From positions 1,116,001-1,180,000 of the forward strand of contig NZ_CP047025.1 of NCBI RefSeq assembly GCF_009796845.1: a stretch of 64,000 nt of DNA. Direction: 5' to 3'. Every line of letters begins with the position of its first letter. The first letter of the stretch is position 1. This document shows positions 35,157-43,324 of the stretch, in pieces. The DNA comes from Cobetia sp. L2A1 (GTDB lineage Bacteria > Pseudomonadota > Gammaproteobacteria > Pseudomonadales > Halomonadaceae). Below the pieces are notes generated by a model, which did no database searches, had not been told where the DNA came from, and worked only from the letters and a program-made list of their open reading frames with translations. Both the position numbers and the translations under genes were made by a program.

Positions 35157-37976
35157 ATGCACTCAGCCCAGCAGCAGGCGTTCACTCAGGCGTTTTCCAG
35201 CCTGTTTCCCGAGGGAGCGGATGGCGGTGAATGGACCAGTGTGGTCCAGGAAGCCAGCACCCAATATCAGGCACTGATGAGCGATATGCTGGAGAAGCTA
35301 TGGCCCAGCGCCGCCGCCTCCACCATCTACGATGAGATGGGCAGTTGCTTCAAGGCCGGTGCTGAAGCACTGGCTCGTGATCCTCAGCTACTGATGTCGA
35401 CCCAGACTCGCTTGTTCCAGGACCAGATGGCTCTGCTGCAAGGCACGCTACGTGAGATGGGCGGCGAAACCGTGGAACCGGTGATTTCGCCTGCGCGCTC
35501 CGATCGTCGCTTCCGTGATGAGGCGTGGCAAAACGAACCCTATTACCACTTCCTTGTGCAGCAGTACCTACTGTTCTCGCGTGCCGTCAATGAGATGCTG
35601 AGCGGCATTCAAGGCCTGCCGACAGAGCAGAAGCGCAATCTCGAATTCTATGCGCGGCAGTATGTCAGTGCCTTCTCGCCGTCCAATTTTGCTTCTACCA
35701 ATCCAGAAGTGCAGCGTGCCACGCGTGAAACCGGCGGGCGCAACCTGATTGATGGTCTCAAGCGCTTGCGTGAGGATTTGGGCAACTCCGCCGAGGGTAT
35801 CAATGTCGCGATGACCGACACTGAAGCCTTCCGTCTGGGGGACAATATCGCCGTGACGCCAGGTGATGTGGTCTTCGAGAACGAGCTGATCCAGTTGATT
35901 CAATATCGTCCGGCGACCGAGAAGGCGTTCAGCACGCCACTATTGGTTGTGCCGCCATGGATCAACAAGTACTACATCCTCGATCTGCGTCAGGACAACT
36001 CGATGGTGCGCTGGCTGGTCGAGCAGGGCCATACGGTGTTTCTGATCTCATGGCGCAATCCGGGGCCAGGGCAGCGTGATCTGACCTGGGCGGATTACAT
36101 GCAGATGGGGCCGCTGGCGGCAATGGACGCCATGGAACAGGCGACCGGTGAGAAGCAGGTCAATATTCTGTCCTACTGCATCGGCGGCACGCTGACGGCC
36201 AGCACCATGGCCTACCTGGCGGCAGAGAAGCAGGCAGACCGCGTGCGCTCCGTCAGCTACATGGCGACGCTGCAGGACTTCTCTGATCCCGGTGAGATCG
36301 GTGTCTTCCTCAATGAGCCGGTGCTGCAAGGGCTAGAGAAACAGATGGAGAAGGACGGCTATCTGGATGGCCGCGTGATGGCGTTCTCCTTCAATCTGCT
36401 GCGTGAGAATGATCTTTTCTGGTCGTTCTATGTCGCCAACTATCTCAAGGGCGAAGCGCCGACGGCGTTTGATCTGCTGTACTGGAATACCGATGGCACC
36501 AACCTGCCGGCTGGTACGCATGCCTGGTATCTGCGCCACATGTATCTGGAAAACCGCCTGATTCAGCCCGGTGGTATCGAGCTGGATGGCGTGGCGATCG
36601 ATCTCTCGCAGATCGAAACACCGTGTTATTGGGTCTCGGCGCGTGAAGACCATATCGCCAAGTGGCAGACCACCTACACCGGCACCCAGCTGCCGAAGTC
36701 TTCCATCAAGCGCTTTGTCCTTGGCGGTTCTGGTCACATTGCCGGTATCGTCAATCCGCCGCAGAAGAACAAGTACGGCTACGTCACCAATGACAGTCTG
36801 CCGGCCTCCGCTGATGCCTGGCTTGAAGGTGGTGAAGACCACGAAGGCTCGTGGTGGAATGACTGGCAGTCCTGGATGACGGACAACGGCTTCGTGGACC
36901 CCAAGAAGCAAGTCGCTGCCCGTGTGCCAGGCAAAGGCAAGCTTTCCGTGATCGAAGAAGCACCGGGTCGTTATGTCCGTCAGACCATTCCTGAAGTGTT
37001 GGGTCAGGCGGTACCGGAAGAGGTTGCCAGTGCTGTCGAGGCTCAACTCAAGGGCGTGCGCGACGTGCAGCAAACGGCCGAGAAGACGATGACTGATGCG
37101 CTCAAGCAGGTCACGTTACCGCTGGAAGAGATGATGTCGGCGATGACGGGTGGTGCCACCAAGCCCAAGGATGATGATGCCTCCAAGGGCGCATCGGCCA
37201 AGACGGGTGGCAACTCCTCTCAGGCGGCGAATGATGCCACGGCTAGCCCGAAAGCGTCGGGCGCTGCTGCCAAGAAGTCTGCAGCATCCCAAGGTGCTGC
37301 TTCCAAAGCATCGGCTTCAAAAGCGCCAGCTTCCAAGCCATCGACGGCAGCGACGCCCAAGTCCTCTGCTTCCAAGCCATCGACGGCAGCGACGCCCAAG
37401 GCCTCTACTGCCAAGCCATCGACGGCAGCGACGCCCAAAGCCTCTGCTGCCAAGCCATCGACGGCAGCGACGCCCAAAGCCTCTGCTGCCAAGCCATCGA
37501 CTGCAGCGACGCCCAAGACCTCTGCTGCCAAGCCATCGACGGCAGCGACGCCCAAGACCTCTGCTGCCAAGCCATCGACGGCAGCGACGCCCAAGGCCTC
37601 TACTGCCAAGCCATCGACGGCAGCGACGCCCAAGGCCTCTGCTGCCAAGCCGTCGACGGCAGCGACGCCCAAGGCCTCTGCTGCCAAGGCATCGACTGCC
37701 AAGCCCGCAACCTCCAAACCGACTACTGGCGAAGCGACTGGCAGTACTTCCACCGCCAAGCCAGCGTCATCCAGCGCGGCTACATCGAAAGAAAAAGGCA
37801 ATACCAGTACCGCTGCCAGCAAGCCTACAGAGACGAATAAGGCTGCCACGCCGAGCAATAGCACGTCGGCCAGCAAGCCTACTGCTACCAAGGTAGCGGA
37901 AGAGGCCAAGAAGGACGGCGCCAAGCCTGCGGCGAACAAGACAGCTAGCGGGTCGGAGGAGTCGGATAAAAGCTGA
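35157..37976 (+). CDS. phaC: Class I poly(3-hydroxyalkanoate) synthase with repetitive C-terminal tail
   Basis: PhaC polymerises 3-hydroxyacyl-CoA into PHA at the granule surface. The catalytic core (about residues 1-610) shows VPPWINKYYILDL, the lipase-box variant SYCIGG with nucleophile Cys341, SAREDHIAKW with Asp498 and GGSGHIAGIVNPP with His527; the spacing agrees with the Cupriavidus enzyme (319/480/508). The common GYCxGG start is replaced by SYC, as I recall for Halomonas enzymes. About 300 extra residues follow, rich in Ala, Lys, Pro, Ser and Thr, including nine 13-residue repeats. AAGGAGG 9 bases upstream supports the ATG at 35157. The product has 939 residues, against about 590 normally. 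Confidence 0.95.
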   Translation: MHSAQQQAFTQAFSSLFPEGADGGEWTSVVQEASTQYQALMSDMLEKLWPSAAASTIYDEMGSCFKAGAEALARDPQLLMSTQTRLFQDQMALLQGTLREMGGETVEPVISPARSDRRFRDEAWQNEPYYHFLVQQYLLFSRAVNEMLSGIQGLPTEQKRNLEFYARQYVSAFSPSNFASTNPEVQRATRETGGRNLIDGLKRLREDLGNSAEGINVAMTDTEAFRLGDNIAVTPGDVVFENELIQLIQYRPATEKAFSTPLLVVPPWINKYYILDLRQDNSMVRWLVEQGHTVFLISWRNPGPGQRDLTWADYMQMGPLAAMDAMEQATGEKQVNILSYCIGGTLTASTMAYLAAEKQADRVRSVSYMATLQDFSDPGEIGVFLNEPVLQGLEKQMEKDGYLDGRVMAFSFNLLRENDLFWSFYVANYLKGEAPTAFDLLYWNTDGTNLPAGTHAWYLRHMYLENRLIQPGGIELDGVAIDLSQIETPCYWVSAREDHIAKWQTTYTGTQLPKSSIKRFVLGGSGHIAGIVNPPQKNKYGYVTNDSLPASADAWLEGGEDHEGSWWNDWQSWMTDNGFVDPKKQVAARVPGKGKLSVIEEAPGRYVRQTIPEVLGQAVPEEVASAVEAQLKGVRDVQQTAEKTMTDALKQVTLPLEEMMSAMTGGATKPKDDDASKGASAKTGGNSSQAANDATASPKASGAAAKKSAASQGAASKASASKAPASKPSTAATPKSSASKPSTAATPKASTAKPSTAATPKASAAKPSTAATPKASAAKPSTAATPKTSAAKPSTAATPKTSAAKPSTAATPKASTAKPSTAATPKASAAKPSTAATPKASAAKASTAKPATSKPTTGEATGSTSTAKPASSSAATSKEKGNTSTAASKPTETNKAATPSNSTSASKPTATKVAEEAKKDGAKPAANKTASGSEESDKS
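37335..37685 (+). repeat. Nine 39-bp tandem repeats in the phaC tail
   Basis: Nine consecutive 39-bp units (351 bp) each encode KPSTAATPK plus four residues (such as ASAA or TSAA). Units differ at only a few positions. The peptide resembles the AAKP repeats of histone H1-like proteins and PhaF. Confidence 0.95.
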
Positions 37977-38008
37977 GAAGCTCGGTAAAATATTTAGCCT
38001 ATAGTAAT

Positions 38009-38037
38009 AAAGCCAGCCGTTTTAGGCTGGCTTTTTA
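38009..38037 (+). terminator. Terminator of phaC
   Basis: AAAGCCAGCC, a GTTTTA loop and GGCTGGCTTTTT form a canonical Rho-independent terminator. Confidence 0.95.
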
Positions 38038-38045
38038 GTAACAAT

Positions 38046-38074
38046 TTGTTTTGTTGATAATGATGGTTTATACC
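38046..38074 (+). promoter_or_regulatory. Predicted promoter of the AT-rich gene pair
   Basis: TTGTTT (38046-38051), a 17-base spacer and TATACC (38069-38074) form a plausible sigma-70 promoter 18 bp before the start codon. The leader would be very short. Confidence 0.5.
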
Positions 38075-38092
38075 GTGATTGTGGAGAGCGAT

Positions 38093-38455
38093 ATGAATAA
38101 TAAAAGGAAAAAACCTAGGCTTAAGTCTATAGTGAGGGAAAACATCAGAGCTGTAGGTGTTGTTAAAGATAATGTGGTAGAGCGAGAGAAGATAATATCT
38201 GCTTTAAATGATGAAAGATATTCTGTGAGGATATTTCCGGGCATCGCTAAACAGTTTGGTGTTAATGAAAGAGATATAGTTAAGATATTTAAGTCAGATG
38301 AGTATTTATTACATAAAGCAAAAATACTTAGGCGTAAATCAGCATCTGGCGATTATTTGATCACCACCAAGGCGCGGTTTTCTAAAACTGCATCTTTTAT
38401 GGATCGCTTCATCGATATATTCTCCACAAAAAGGGTGGATATAGGTGATGTCTAG
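38093..38455 (+). CDS. Unknown small basic protein, first gene of an AT-rich accessory pair
   Basis: The 120-residue product is Lys/Arg-rich (starts MNNKRKKPRLKSIVREN). It contains GIAKQFGVNERDIVKIF around residues 59-75, which looks like a helix-turn-helix, and has no signal or membrane segment. A GGAG box 6 bases before the ATG supports the start. Its base and codon use (many AAA, ATA, AGA and TTA codons) differ strongly from all neighbours, indicating horizontal transfer. Its TAG stop lies within the TCTAGT target duplication of the adjacent IS element. Before that insertion the next gene's ATG overlapped this stop (ATGTCTAG). I recognise no family. Confidence 0.7.
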   Translation: MNNKRKKPRLKSIVRENIRAVGVVKDNVVEREKIISALNDERYSVRIFPGIAKQFGVNERDIVKIFKSDEYLLHKAKILRRKSASGDYLITTKARFSKTASFMDRFIDIFSTKRVDIGDV

Positions 38456-38456
38456 T
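38451..38456. repeat. IS481 target site duplication, left copy
   Basis: TCTAGT directly precedes the left inverted repeat and matches TCTAGT at 39533-39538. It fits NCTAGN, the 6-bp target reported for Bordetella IS481. Confidence 0.93.
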
Positions 38457-39441
38457 TGTCGGGTCCCGTCTGATTAACTACGAGCTTAGTGAATAACTCC
38501 GGCCGTTCGGCTTGCCATTCCTTCATCGCTGCGATTGGCGCCTTGTGATGTAGTGCCTTCTGAGGAATGTGGTAGTTATATAGCCAGCAATAACGCTCAA
38601 GCGTCTGTTCCAAGTCCTCACTTGAGTCATAGCGCCGAGTCGCCAATACATCACTGATACGGCCATTGAAGCGCTCCACCATCCCGTTCGTCTGCGGTCT
38701 TCCCGGTTTGATCAATCGATGTTCGATACCATGGCTTTGGCACTCCTGATCGAATAGATGGCGCCCGCTGGGCCTACGTTCACCTCCCACGGTGAAACGA
38801 TCGGTAAATGATTTGCCGTTGTCAGTGAGCACGGTGTGAATCGTGAAGGGAGCCTTCTCCTTCACCCGCTTCATGAACGCCTGGGCGTCCTTCGCAGATT
38901 GGCTTGATCTGACCTCCAGATATACCCAGCGAGTGGCGCGATCAATCGCGACGTAGAGATAGCGCTTCTGATCTTCGTCAGGCATTTGGGGAAGGTGCTT
39001 GATATCGATGTGCACATATCCGGGCTCATAATCCTTGAAAGGCCGGTGTTTGGGCTTCTCGTCCCCTTCCGCATCTCGCCGCGCCAGCTTGGCGAGAGTC
39101 GGCACATCACGTCGTTTGAGCATGCGCTGAAGCGCGGAACGTGACAGCTTGGGGTTCAGGAATTCACGCGCGACGACAAGTAGATCATCAAGCCCCAGGC
39201 GTATCAGTTCGCGGGTGGCGATGACCACCTCCTCCTGTTCAGAGGTCAGAGTCGCCAGCAGGTTATGGCGTGTGTGTGAGCGATCCTGGATATGATCACG
39301 GTAACGCCAGCGCTGGATGGTTGAGATGCTGACCCCAAACTGACGAGCGAGATCTTTGTTCGTCATGCTGGCAGGAGCTGCTTGGATGTCGGCACGAATT
39401 TTCGGTGTCGTCGTCGCTTGCTTATGCAGCTTGATGTCCAT
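38452..39441 (-). CDS. IS481-family DDE transposase
   Basis: The 329-residue protein has an N-terminal helix-turn-helix (NKDLARQFGVSISTIQRWRYRD). A DDE integrase core follows: first Asp in YVHIDIKHLP, second in HTVLTDNGKSF, and Glu in MVERFNGRISD. The final YNYHIPQKALHHKAPIAAM block is typical of IS481. The ATG at 39441 has AGGAAAGG upstream. The coding sequence runs past the element: its stop TAG is supplied by the CTAG of the target duplication. The product has no frameshift or missing catalytic residue. Confidence 0.94.
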   Translation of the reverse strand: MDIKLHKQATTTPKIRADIQAAPASMTNKDLARQFGVSISTIQRWRYRDHIQDRSHTRHNLLATLTSEQEEVVIATRELIRLGLDDLLVVAREFLNPKLSRSALQRMLKRRDVPTLAKLARRDAEGDEKPKHRPFKDYEPGYVHIDIKHLPQMPDEDQKRYLYVAIDRATRWVYLEVRSSQSAKDAQAFMKRVKEKAPFTIHTVLTDNGKSFTDRFTVGGERRPSGRHLFDQECQSHGIEHRLIKPGRPQTNGMVERFNGRISDVLATRRYDSSEDLEQTLERYCWLYNYHIPQKALHHKAPIAAMKEWQAERPELFTKLVVNQTGPDN

Positions 39442-39532
39442 GAAGCCTTTCCTGAATAAATTGCTTGATGAGCTCACAAGAGGCTAACAAAGGATAGCTT
39501 CGTTGTGAAATTTGATCATCCGGCACCCTACA
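38457..39532 (-). mobile_element. IS481-family insertion sequence, 1076 bp
   Basis: The ends are imperfect inverted repeats: TGTCGGGTCCCGTCTGATTA on the left and TGTAGGGTGCCGGATGATCA on the right (read inward), with 16 of 22 positions matching. They are flanked by a perfect 6-bp duplication, TCTAGT. The element encodes one transposase on the minus strand. Intact ends, an intact transposase and an exact duplication suggest a fairly recent insertion that may still be active. Confidence 0.93.
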
Positions 39533-39880
39533 TCTAGTCTTCAAGCATATGATTTATTGTTAGAAAATTTTCATTTGGTAATAATTGCATCGTTGGGTGG
39601 ATTTATACTCGCATCTTTTAAGATATGTGAATATATGGGGCGCGCGGCGGAGGATAAGGTCACAAAGACAAGAGCGTGTGTTAGGTATACTTTTCTTTTT
39701 ATATGTCTTGGGTTTTTAGGTGCCGTGGTTTCATCTATTTATATAATTTCGGGGGAAAGCATGGGGGCAATAGTAGCTTTTCAGATAGGGCTTACTTCAC
39801 CCGCGATAATAGGAAGTATGATTTCCGCTGTAGCTAATAATGAAGCTAGAAAGCCAGTTGTGATTCAAGAAGGAGCATGA
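39512..39880 (+). CDS. Three-helix small membrane protein, start displaced by the IS element
   Basis: The current frame can begin at the TTG at 39512 inside the IS terminus (122 residues). Removing the element and one TCTAGT copy restores a gene starting with the ATG at 38448 and continuing SSLQAYDLLLENF, 116 residues, overlapping the upstream gene's stop. Three hydrophobic helices are visible (FHLVIIASLGGFILASF, YTFLFICLGFLGAVVSSIYII, MGAIVAFQIGLTSPAIIGSMISAV) and both tails are polar. Codon use is AT-rich like its partner. Translation may now be weak, as only a distant AAAGGA precedes the TTG. No family was recognised; holin-like or toxin-like effectors share this size and layout. Confidence 0.6.
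   Translation: MIIRHPTSSLQAYDLLLENFHLVIIASLGGFILASFKICEYMGRAAEDKVTKTRACVRYTFLFICLGFLGAVVSSIYIISGESMGAIVAFQIGLTSPAIIGSMISAVANNEARKPVVIQEGA
39533..39538. repeat. IS481 target site duplication, right copy
   Basis: TCTAGT directly follows the right inverted repeat and is identical to the left copy. These six bases originally encoded Ser-Ser, codons 2 and 3 of the downstream gene. Confidence 0.93.
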
Positions 39881-39887
39881 GTTTACG

Positions 39888-40775
39888 CTAGCCTCGCGAC
39901 GCCGCATCCCTCGCACCTTCCAGTAATTCAATCATGGCGCTGGCGGCGTTCGAGAGGGTGCGGTTGTTGTGATAGAGATAACCGAGCTGGCGTTCGATGG
40001 GGCGGTGGTCGATGGGCAGGATTTCGATATCACCGTCGATCATGCTTTCCGGCAGTACGCTCCAACCCAGGCCGATGGCAACCATCATCTTGAGGGTCTC
40101 GAGATAGTTGGTGGACATCGAGACCTCCACTGACAGGCCATCGCGCGCGAAGGTGTCGATGACGATGCCGCGCGTGAAAGTCAGGTGGCCCGGCAGCACG
40201 GCGTCATGCTGCGAGAGGGCCGACAGCGGCAATGCCTTGTGGCCTGCCAACGGATGATCGCGTCCGCAGACGAAGCGCATCTGGTCCAGCCACACCGGTA
40301 CCACCGTCAGGTTGGGATCTCGATGTGGTGCCAGCGTGACGACGGCCAGTTCCAGCTCCCCATCCAGAACCCCTTGATAGGCCTGTTCCGAATCCAGAAA
40401 GCGCATGTCCATGCGCACTTCGGGGTGGGCGAGGGTGAATGCCTTGAGCAGCGGTGGCAGACGATGCAATCCCACGTGGTGACTGGTCGCCATCGTCAGG
40501 CTGCCTTTCACCTCACCCGAAAGATTGCGCAGGGCACGTCGCGTGTCATCGTGCATCACCAGGATGGCACGCGCCCGCGGTAGCAAGATATTGCCCGCCT
40601 CGGTGAGCGTGACGCGACGCCCGATACGGTCAAACAGACGTGCGCCGTGCAGCTGCTCCAGTACGGCAATACGCTTGGAGACCGCAGGCTGCGTCAGGTG
40701 CAGCTGCTCCGCGGCCAGCGAGAAGGACGCCGCTTCGGCCACGGCCACAAAAGCCTGTAAAGAGGGTGTGTCCAT
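39888..40775 (-). CDS. LysR-family transcriptional regulator divergent from leuC
   Basis: The 295-residue protein has the LysR N-terminal helix-turn-helix (LQAFVAVAEAASFSLAAEQLHLTQPAVSKRIAVLEQ) and a C-terminal effector-binding domain. It is transcribed divergently from leuCD across a 320-bp gap containing two inverted repeats, so control of the leucine genes is likely, as in pseudomonads with a LysR gene here. AAGGATAG lies about 10 bases before the ATG. Its 3' end is 7 bp from the AT-rich membrane protein gene. Confidence 0.93.
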   Translation of the reverse strand: MDTPSLQAFVAVAEAASFSLAAEQLHLTQPAVSKRIAVLEQLHGARLFDRIGRRVTLTEAGNILLPRARAILVMHDDTRRALRNLSGEVKGSLTMATSHHVGLHRLPPLLKAFTLAHPEVRMDMRFLDSEQAYQGVLDGELELAVVTLAPHRDPNLTVVPVWLDQMRFVCGRDHPLAGHKALPLSALSQHDAVLPGHLTFTRGIVIDTFARDGLSVEVSMSTNYLETLKMMVAIGLGWSVLPESMIDGDIEILPIDHRPIERQLGYLYHNNRTLSNAASAMIELLEGARDAASRG

Positions 40776-40858
40776 GACGAAGCGCTATCCTTGTTGATAT
40801 CTGACCATCACTCGACTTCGTGAGAGGCTGTCAGCACGTTGACGCGGAAGTGACTGGT

Positions 40859-40873
40859 ATTCCTGAAAGGAAT
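40859..40873. promoter_or_regulatory. Candidate LysR operator 1
   Basis: ATTCC-TGAAA-GGAAT is a 15-bp inverted repeat that fits the T-N11-A LysR box. It lies between the divergent LysR and leuC genes. Confidence 0.5.
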
Positions 40874-40877
40874 CCAA

Positions 40878-40907
40878 AGCATAAAAAAGATGAATTGGTT
40901 TTATGCT
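40878..40907. promoter_or_regulatory. Candidate LysR operator 2
   Basis: AGCATAAAA and TTTTATGCT form a perfect 9-bp inverted repeat with a 12-base centre, just 4 bp from operator 1. A weak leuC promoter (TTGGTT at 40895, TACTCT at 40919) overlaps its right arm. Confidence 0.55.
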
Positions 40908-41095
40908 ACCGCGACGCGTACTCTGAATCCATACCAGACGGGGCTGAACGTCGGAGTGAACGCTTTCTTTCACGCGTGACCCTTCGCCCGCCACGTCGCC
41001 ATCAACACTGGACGACACACCCTCATCAAGGGGCCGTTACGAGCCCCGAGGCAGCAAAAGCGCCGCAGCGCGTGCGCAACGAGGAGACCTGACAC

Positions 41096-42547
41096 ATGGC
41101 CAGCCAGACCCTTTATGACAAGTTGTGGGACCAGCATCTGGTCAAGCAACGCGAGGACGGTACTGCACTTATCTATATCGACCGTCACCTGCTGCACGAA
41201 GTGACGTCGCCGCAGGCGTTTGAAGGGCTGCGTCTGGCCGGTCGCAAGCCGTGGCGTCTGGATGCCAACCTGGCAACGCCGGACCACAACGTGCCGACCT
41301 CTCTCAAGGAGCGCGCAGCGGGTATCGCGGGCATCGAGGATGAAACCTCACGCATTCAGGTGCAGACCCTCGACGATAACTGCAACAGCTTCAACATCGA
41401 GCAGTTCACCATCAATGATGCGCGTCAGGGCATCGTGCACGTGGTCGGGCCGGAGCAGGGCGCGACCTTGCCGGGCATGACTGTGGTGTGTGGCGATTCC
41501 CACACCGCGACCCATGGTGCCTTTGGGGCATTGGCGCACGGCATCGGCACCTCCGAGGTCGAGCACGTGCTCGCGACCCAGTGCCTGATCCAGCGCAAGA
41601 TGAAGAACATGTTAGTGCGCGTCGATGGCCGTCTTGGCACCGGCGTCACCGCCAAGGATGTCGTGTTGGCCATCATCGGTGAAATCGGGACGGCCGGCGG
41701 TACTGGTTACGCGATTGAATTCGGCGGTTCCGCGATCAGCGACATCTCGATGGAAGGTCGCATGACCATCTGCAACATGGCGATCGAGGCCGGCGCGCGC
41801 GTGGGTCTGGTGGGTGTCGATGACATCACCATCAACTACCTGCGTGAGCGCCCGTATGCACCGACTGCCGCTCAGTGGGACGCCGCCGTGGCTGACTGGC
41901 GCGAGCTGACCTCTGATACCGATGCCGCGTTTGACAAGGTCGTGGTGCTCCAGGCGGAAGAGATCGAGCCGCAGGTCACCTGGGGCACCAGTCCTGAACA
42001 GGTCACCAATATTCACGGTGTCGTGCCGGACCCGGCTGCCGTCAGCGATGAGACCGAAGCGCGTGGCATCGTGCGTGCACTCGAATACATGGGCCTCAGC
42101 GCGCATCAGAAGATCACCGATATCAAGCTGGATCGCGTCTTCATCGGCTCTTGCACCAACTCGCGTATCGAAGACTTGCGTGAAGCGGCGCGCGTTGCCG
42201 AAGGCCGCACCGTGGCGGCAAGCCTCAAGCAGGCGATGGTCGTGCCGGGCTCTGGCCTGGTGAAAGCGCAGGCCGAAGCAGAAGGGCTGCACGAGATCTT
42301 CCTCGCGGCAGGCTTTGAATGGCGTGAGCCGGGCTGCTCCATGTGTCTGGCGATGAACGCCGACAAGCTGGGTGCTGGCGAACACTGTGCTTCGACATCC
42401 AACCGTAACTTCGAAGGCCGCCAAGGTTTCGGTGGGCGTACGCACCTCGTCAGCCCGGCCATGGCTGCTGCCGCTGCGATTGCCGGTCACTTCGTTGATG
42501 TTCGTGACTTTGCCCCCATCACTACCCCCAACACCAACGCCGCTTAG
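41096..42547 (+). CDS. leuC: 3-isopropylmalate dehydratase large subunit
   Basis: LeuC with LeuD isomerises 2-isopropylmalate to 3-isopropylmalate in leucine synthesis and carries a 4Fe-4S cluster. The 483-residue product shows [45 protein letters not shown] and [15 protein letters not shown], which supply the three cluster cysteines. A GAGGAG box precedes the ATG. leuD follows after 10 bp. Length is slightly above E. coli LeuC (466). Confidence 0.98.
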   Translation: MASQTLYDKLWDQHLVKQREDGTALIYIDRHLLHEVTSPQAFEGLRLAGRKPWRLDANLATPDHNVPTSLKERAAGIAGIEDETSRIQVQTLDDNCNSFNIEQFTINDARQGIVHVVGPEQGATLPGMTVVCGDSHTATHGAFGALAHGIGTSEVEHVLATQCLIQRKMKNMLVRVDGRLGTGVTAKDVVLAIIGEIGTAGGTGYAIEFGGSAISDISMEGRMTICNMAIEAGARVGLVGVDDITINYLRERPYAPTAAQWDAAVADWRELTSDTDAAFDKVVVLQAEEIEPQVTWGTSPEQVTNIHGVVPDPAAVSDETEARGIVRALEYMGLSAHQKITDIKLDRVFIGSCTNSRIEDLREAARVAEGRTVAASLKQAMVVPGSGLVKAQAEAEGLHEIFLAAGFEWREPGCSMCLAMNADKLGAGEHCASTSNRNFEGRQGFGGRTHLVSPAMAAAAAIAGHFVDVRDFAPITTPNTNAA

Positions 42548-42557
42548 GAGGCCCGAC

Positions 42558-43211
42558 ATGGAAAAGTTCATTCGCCAGCAGGGCCTCGTGGCACCGCTTG
42601 ATCGTGCCAATGTCGATACCGACTTGATCATTCCCAAGCAGTTCCTGAAGTCGATCAAGCGGACCGGTTTCGGGCCGAACCTCTTCGATGAGCTGCGTTA
42701 TCTTGACGAAGGCTATATCGGGCAGGACGTCAGCAAGCGCCCGCTGAACACCGAATTCGTGCTCAACCAGCCGCGTTATGCTGGTGCAAGCGTACTGCTC
42801 GCGCGCCGTAACTTCGGCTGTGGTTCCTCGCGTGAACACGCCCCGTGGGCGCTGACTGATTTTGGTTTCCGCGTGGTCATCGCGCCGAGCTTCGCCGATA
42901 TCTTCTACAACAACTCGTTCAAGAATGGCCTGTTGTTGATCACCCTGGATGAGGCAACGATTGAGCGTCTGTTCACGGAAGCCGAAGGCGTCGAAGGCTA
43001 TCGGCTTGATGTCGATCTCGCCGCACAGACGGTCAATACGCCGTCAGGGGAAGCGATTGCCTTTGAGGTGGATGGTTTCCGCAAGCATTGCCTGATGGAA
43101 GGCCTCGATGATATCGGCCTGACCCTCAAGGATCAGGACGCCATCGACAGCTTCGAGACTCGCCACCGGGCGACGCGTCCGTGGCTGTTCCGCGATGGCC
43201 AGCCGGCCTGA
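42558..43211 (+). CDS. leuD: 3-isopropylmalate dehydratase small subunit
   Basis: LeuD is the swivel domain partner of LeuC. The 217-residue product begins [39 protein letters not shown] and has [17 protein letters not shown], both diagnostic. TAGGAGG sits 7 bases before the ATG at 42558, so the longer open frame upstream is not used. It forms an operon with leuC, and leuB follows after 113 bp. Confidence 0.98.
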   Translation: MEKFIRQQGLVAPLDRANVDTDLIIPKQFLKSIKRTGFGPNLFDELRYLDEGYIGQDVSKRPLNTEFVLNQPRYAGASVLLARRNFGCGSSREHAPWALTDFGFRVVIAPSFADIFYNNSFKNGLLLITLDEATIERLFTEAEGVEGYRLDVDLAAQTVNTPSGEAIAFEVDGFRKHCLMEGLDDIGLTLKDQDAIDSFETRHRATRPWLFRDGQPA

Positions 43212-43324
43212 TAGCCAACGCATGATTTGTCATGACTCGCCGCCATCACGTGCGGCGAGTTCCGTTTCAGTTCTGGCGGTGAACCGTCAGTGTTGCCGGA
43301 AATTTCCGGCCCAAGGAGTTCCAG

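Noticed and set aside
37335..37685. 39-bp repeats as CRISPR or an integron-type array
   Set aside because: There are no spacers between units and the whole array is in frame in phaC; no cas or integrase genes are nearby.
37150..37939. Long open frames on both strands through the phaC tail (Arg/Pro-rich on plus, Ala/Val/Gly-rich on minus)
   Set aside because: They are by-products of the 39-bp repeats, which have no stops in several frames. They have no ribosome binding sites, and phaC itself explains the sequence.
38452..39477. Longer transposase start at 39477 (MSSSSNLFRKGF)
   Set aside because: It has no ribosome binding site, whereas the start at 39441 has AGGAAAGG upstream.
42372..42557. 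Extended LeuD starting inside leuC
   Set aside because: The strong TAGGAGG before 42558 and the family N-terminus MEKFIRQQG define the start.
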